A stretch of 64,000 nt of DNA from Cladorhizidae sp. MBARI D1340-BT2. Its lineage: Eukaryota > Porifera > Demospongiae > Poecilosclerida > Cladorhizidae. Position 1 is the first letter of the stretch; each line of letters starts with the position of its first letter. Below the pieces are notes generated by a model, which searched no databases, was not told the origin of the DNA, and worked only from the letters and a program-made list of their open reading frames with translations. Of this stretch, positions 62,970 through 64,000 are shown piece by piece. The DNA lies in NCBI GenBank assembly GCA_028752905.1, contig JAQNBH010000015.1:10611622-10675621 (forward strand), read 5' to 3'. The translations under genes and the position numbers were made by a program.

Positions 62970-63662
62970 TTAACCCTTTCACCGCTGACTTTCCTGGACA
63001 TTTTCCCAACATTTAATCAACAAAAAATGTTTATAATATATTTACTCATTTAGTTAGCATTTAGTAAACATTAGTCATAATAATTTAGGCATATAGCAAT
63101 GTATAGCGGTGGGGTTTTGACAAAATTTGATCATATGATTCTATAGCCCAGTAATACAATGGTTTATTATGTTATTGAAATTCAACTATTTGAGAAAGAA
63201 CATGCAAATACAAATATGTAGATACTTTAGCTAACCTGAGAAGGCTTCCTGATCAATTTCATTATAACTAGAGAGCTGGTCATAGCAAAAGGAAGAATCC
63301 TGAGGGTCTAAAGTAGGGGCGGCTAAAGAATGCACTGCTGCACGATCAGAACTTGCATTTCCAAGGTAGCCACAAATTTCTTCACCTTCTTCTTCCTCTG
63401 ACTCATCCTCAGTGAGAGCAAAATCCTCGTTAGAAACCAGGGAAAGTACTTCTTTAAGCGTTAAACATCCACTCATTTTTAGGTCGTCAAAACCGCGAAC
63501 CGTCGTAGTTGCACGTATTTTTCGCTAACTAATCGGGCGTTTCCGGATGTGATTTTTGGACGTCATATAGAGTAATAGTTGCTCTTTCCGGTGGTATGCA
63601 AATTATGACTATAGGCCAAGCGATCAATTTATTAGCGATTTTTAAAGCGGTGAGAGGGTTAA
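62970..63662 (-). mobile_element. Internally deleted piggyBac-like element flanked by TTAA
   Basis: TTAA stands at 62970-62973 and 63659-63662. Inside, the ends are ccctttcaccgct and the complement of agcggtgagaggg, so the terminal inverted repeats are 13 bp with one mismatch and begin CCC next to TTAA, the piggyBac layout. The element is 685 bp (62974-63658), far below the 2-3 kb of an autonomous copy. It holds one short minus-strand frame (63231-63476). Confidence 0.85.
63231..63476 (-). pseudogene. N-terminal stub of a piggyBac-type transposase
   Basis: 81 residues starting MSGCLTLKEVLSLVSNEDFA, then a very acidic stretch (EDESEEEEGEEICG). An acidic N-terminus is usual in piggyBac transposases, and the frame starts 180 bp inside the right end of the element, in the expected orientation. 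The catalytic DDD core is missing. The frame ends at EAFSG followed by gttagc, which could be a splice donor. Assignment rests on position and composition, not on motif. Confidence 0.5.
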
Positions 63663-64000
63663 ATAGAAAATCAGCTTAAAATTTCCTTTGGACTTGGTAA
63701 CAGTTGACCAGGAGCAAGAAGTCCATAATCCTAATAGCACAACTGAGTGCAGGTCATTTTTTCTGATTAAAATGCACTGTAGCAATATTGTGTGTTAGCT
63801 TGATTGTGTCATTGAAAGTTACCCAATGGATGATTCCTACCAACAGCTTTATACCACACACAGTTGAGGTCATTTATTGAACATTTGTGTGTTCTGGTAA
63901 GTTCTTATGAGGGGGCATACTAAGTTTTGTGAAAGCGATATGAAATAAGATATTTGAAAATGAATTTCAAAGGAGTTTTTAAGCTGTTTGCCATCTTATT
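63663..64000. other. Right-edge sequence, no gene seen
   Basis: AT-rich, no recognised feature. Confidence 0.5.

Overview
The window looks like transposon-rich nuclear DNA of an animal. It has GT-AG introns in conserved phases, CpG-poor AT-rich intergenic sequence, and a complete six-exon DHRS7-type SDR gene. It also has a PHD-finger LINE, hAT and piggyBac relics and many foldback (MITE-like) elements. An early-branching metazoan, possibly a demosponge, is my inference from this mix; nothing in the window proves the species.

Layout. 1-4321 (-): a decayed LINE whose 3' end runs off the left edge. 4.5-7.5 kb: dispersed and palindromic repeats, no gene. 7.5-25.5 kb: three Ty3/gypsy-type LTR elements. 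G1 (7539-13671, -) has two LTRs and an ATCAT target duplication. G2 (14579 to about 18630, +) is truncated. G3 (19985-25507, -) has two LTRs and a CTTAT duplication. 25.5-32.5 kb: minisatellites, MITE copies, a hAT relic (28910-29570), a 27-bp perfect inverted repeat and an orphan terminal membrane exon (30926-31054). 32.59-38.18 kb: a fourth LTR element, G4 (+), with a CCATG duplication. 38.8-40.06 kb: an internally deleted hAT (ZNF862-like) gene. 38-59.3 kb: three tandem copies of a DHRS7-like gene on the minus strand. Copy B (47651-50381) is complete: six exons, all phases agree, 333 codons plus stop. Copy A (about 32.56-46.28 kb) is a pseudogene, and G4 sits inside its exon 5. Copy C (about 58.65-59.27 kb) keeps only decayed exons 4-6. 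Between B and C are a LINE relic split by a long foldback element with an 84-bp flanking duplication, and several MITEs. The right end has an inverted copy of the 4.5 kb repeat, a minisatellite and a 685-bp internally deleted piggyBac-like element with TTAA on both sides.

The most striking shared property is that all four LTR elements encode integrase upstream of reverse transcriptase (gag-PR-IN-RT, with RNase H last where it survives). That is the Gmr1-like order and not the usual Ty3/gypsy order. G1 and G4 form one subfamily (DTGC protease, CxRCGKKGH knuckle). G2 and G3 form another (CFxCxQWGH knuckle, different protease). Three of them show a primer-binding site starting TGGTGGCAGCG, matching the 3' end of tRNA-Leu. 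None has an intact pol, but paired LTRs are nearly identical, so insertion is recent.

The only gene I would call functional is DHRS7 copy B. Almost everything else is mobile DNA or its remains.
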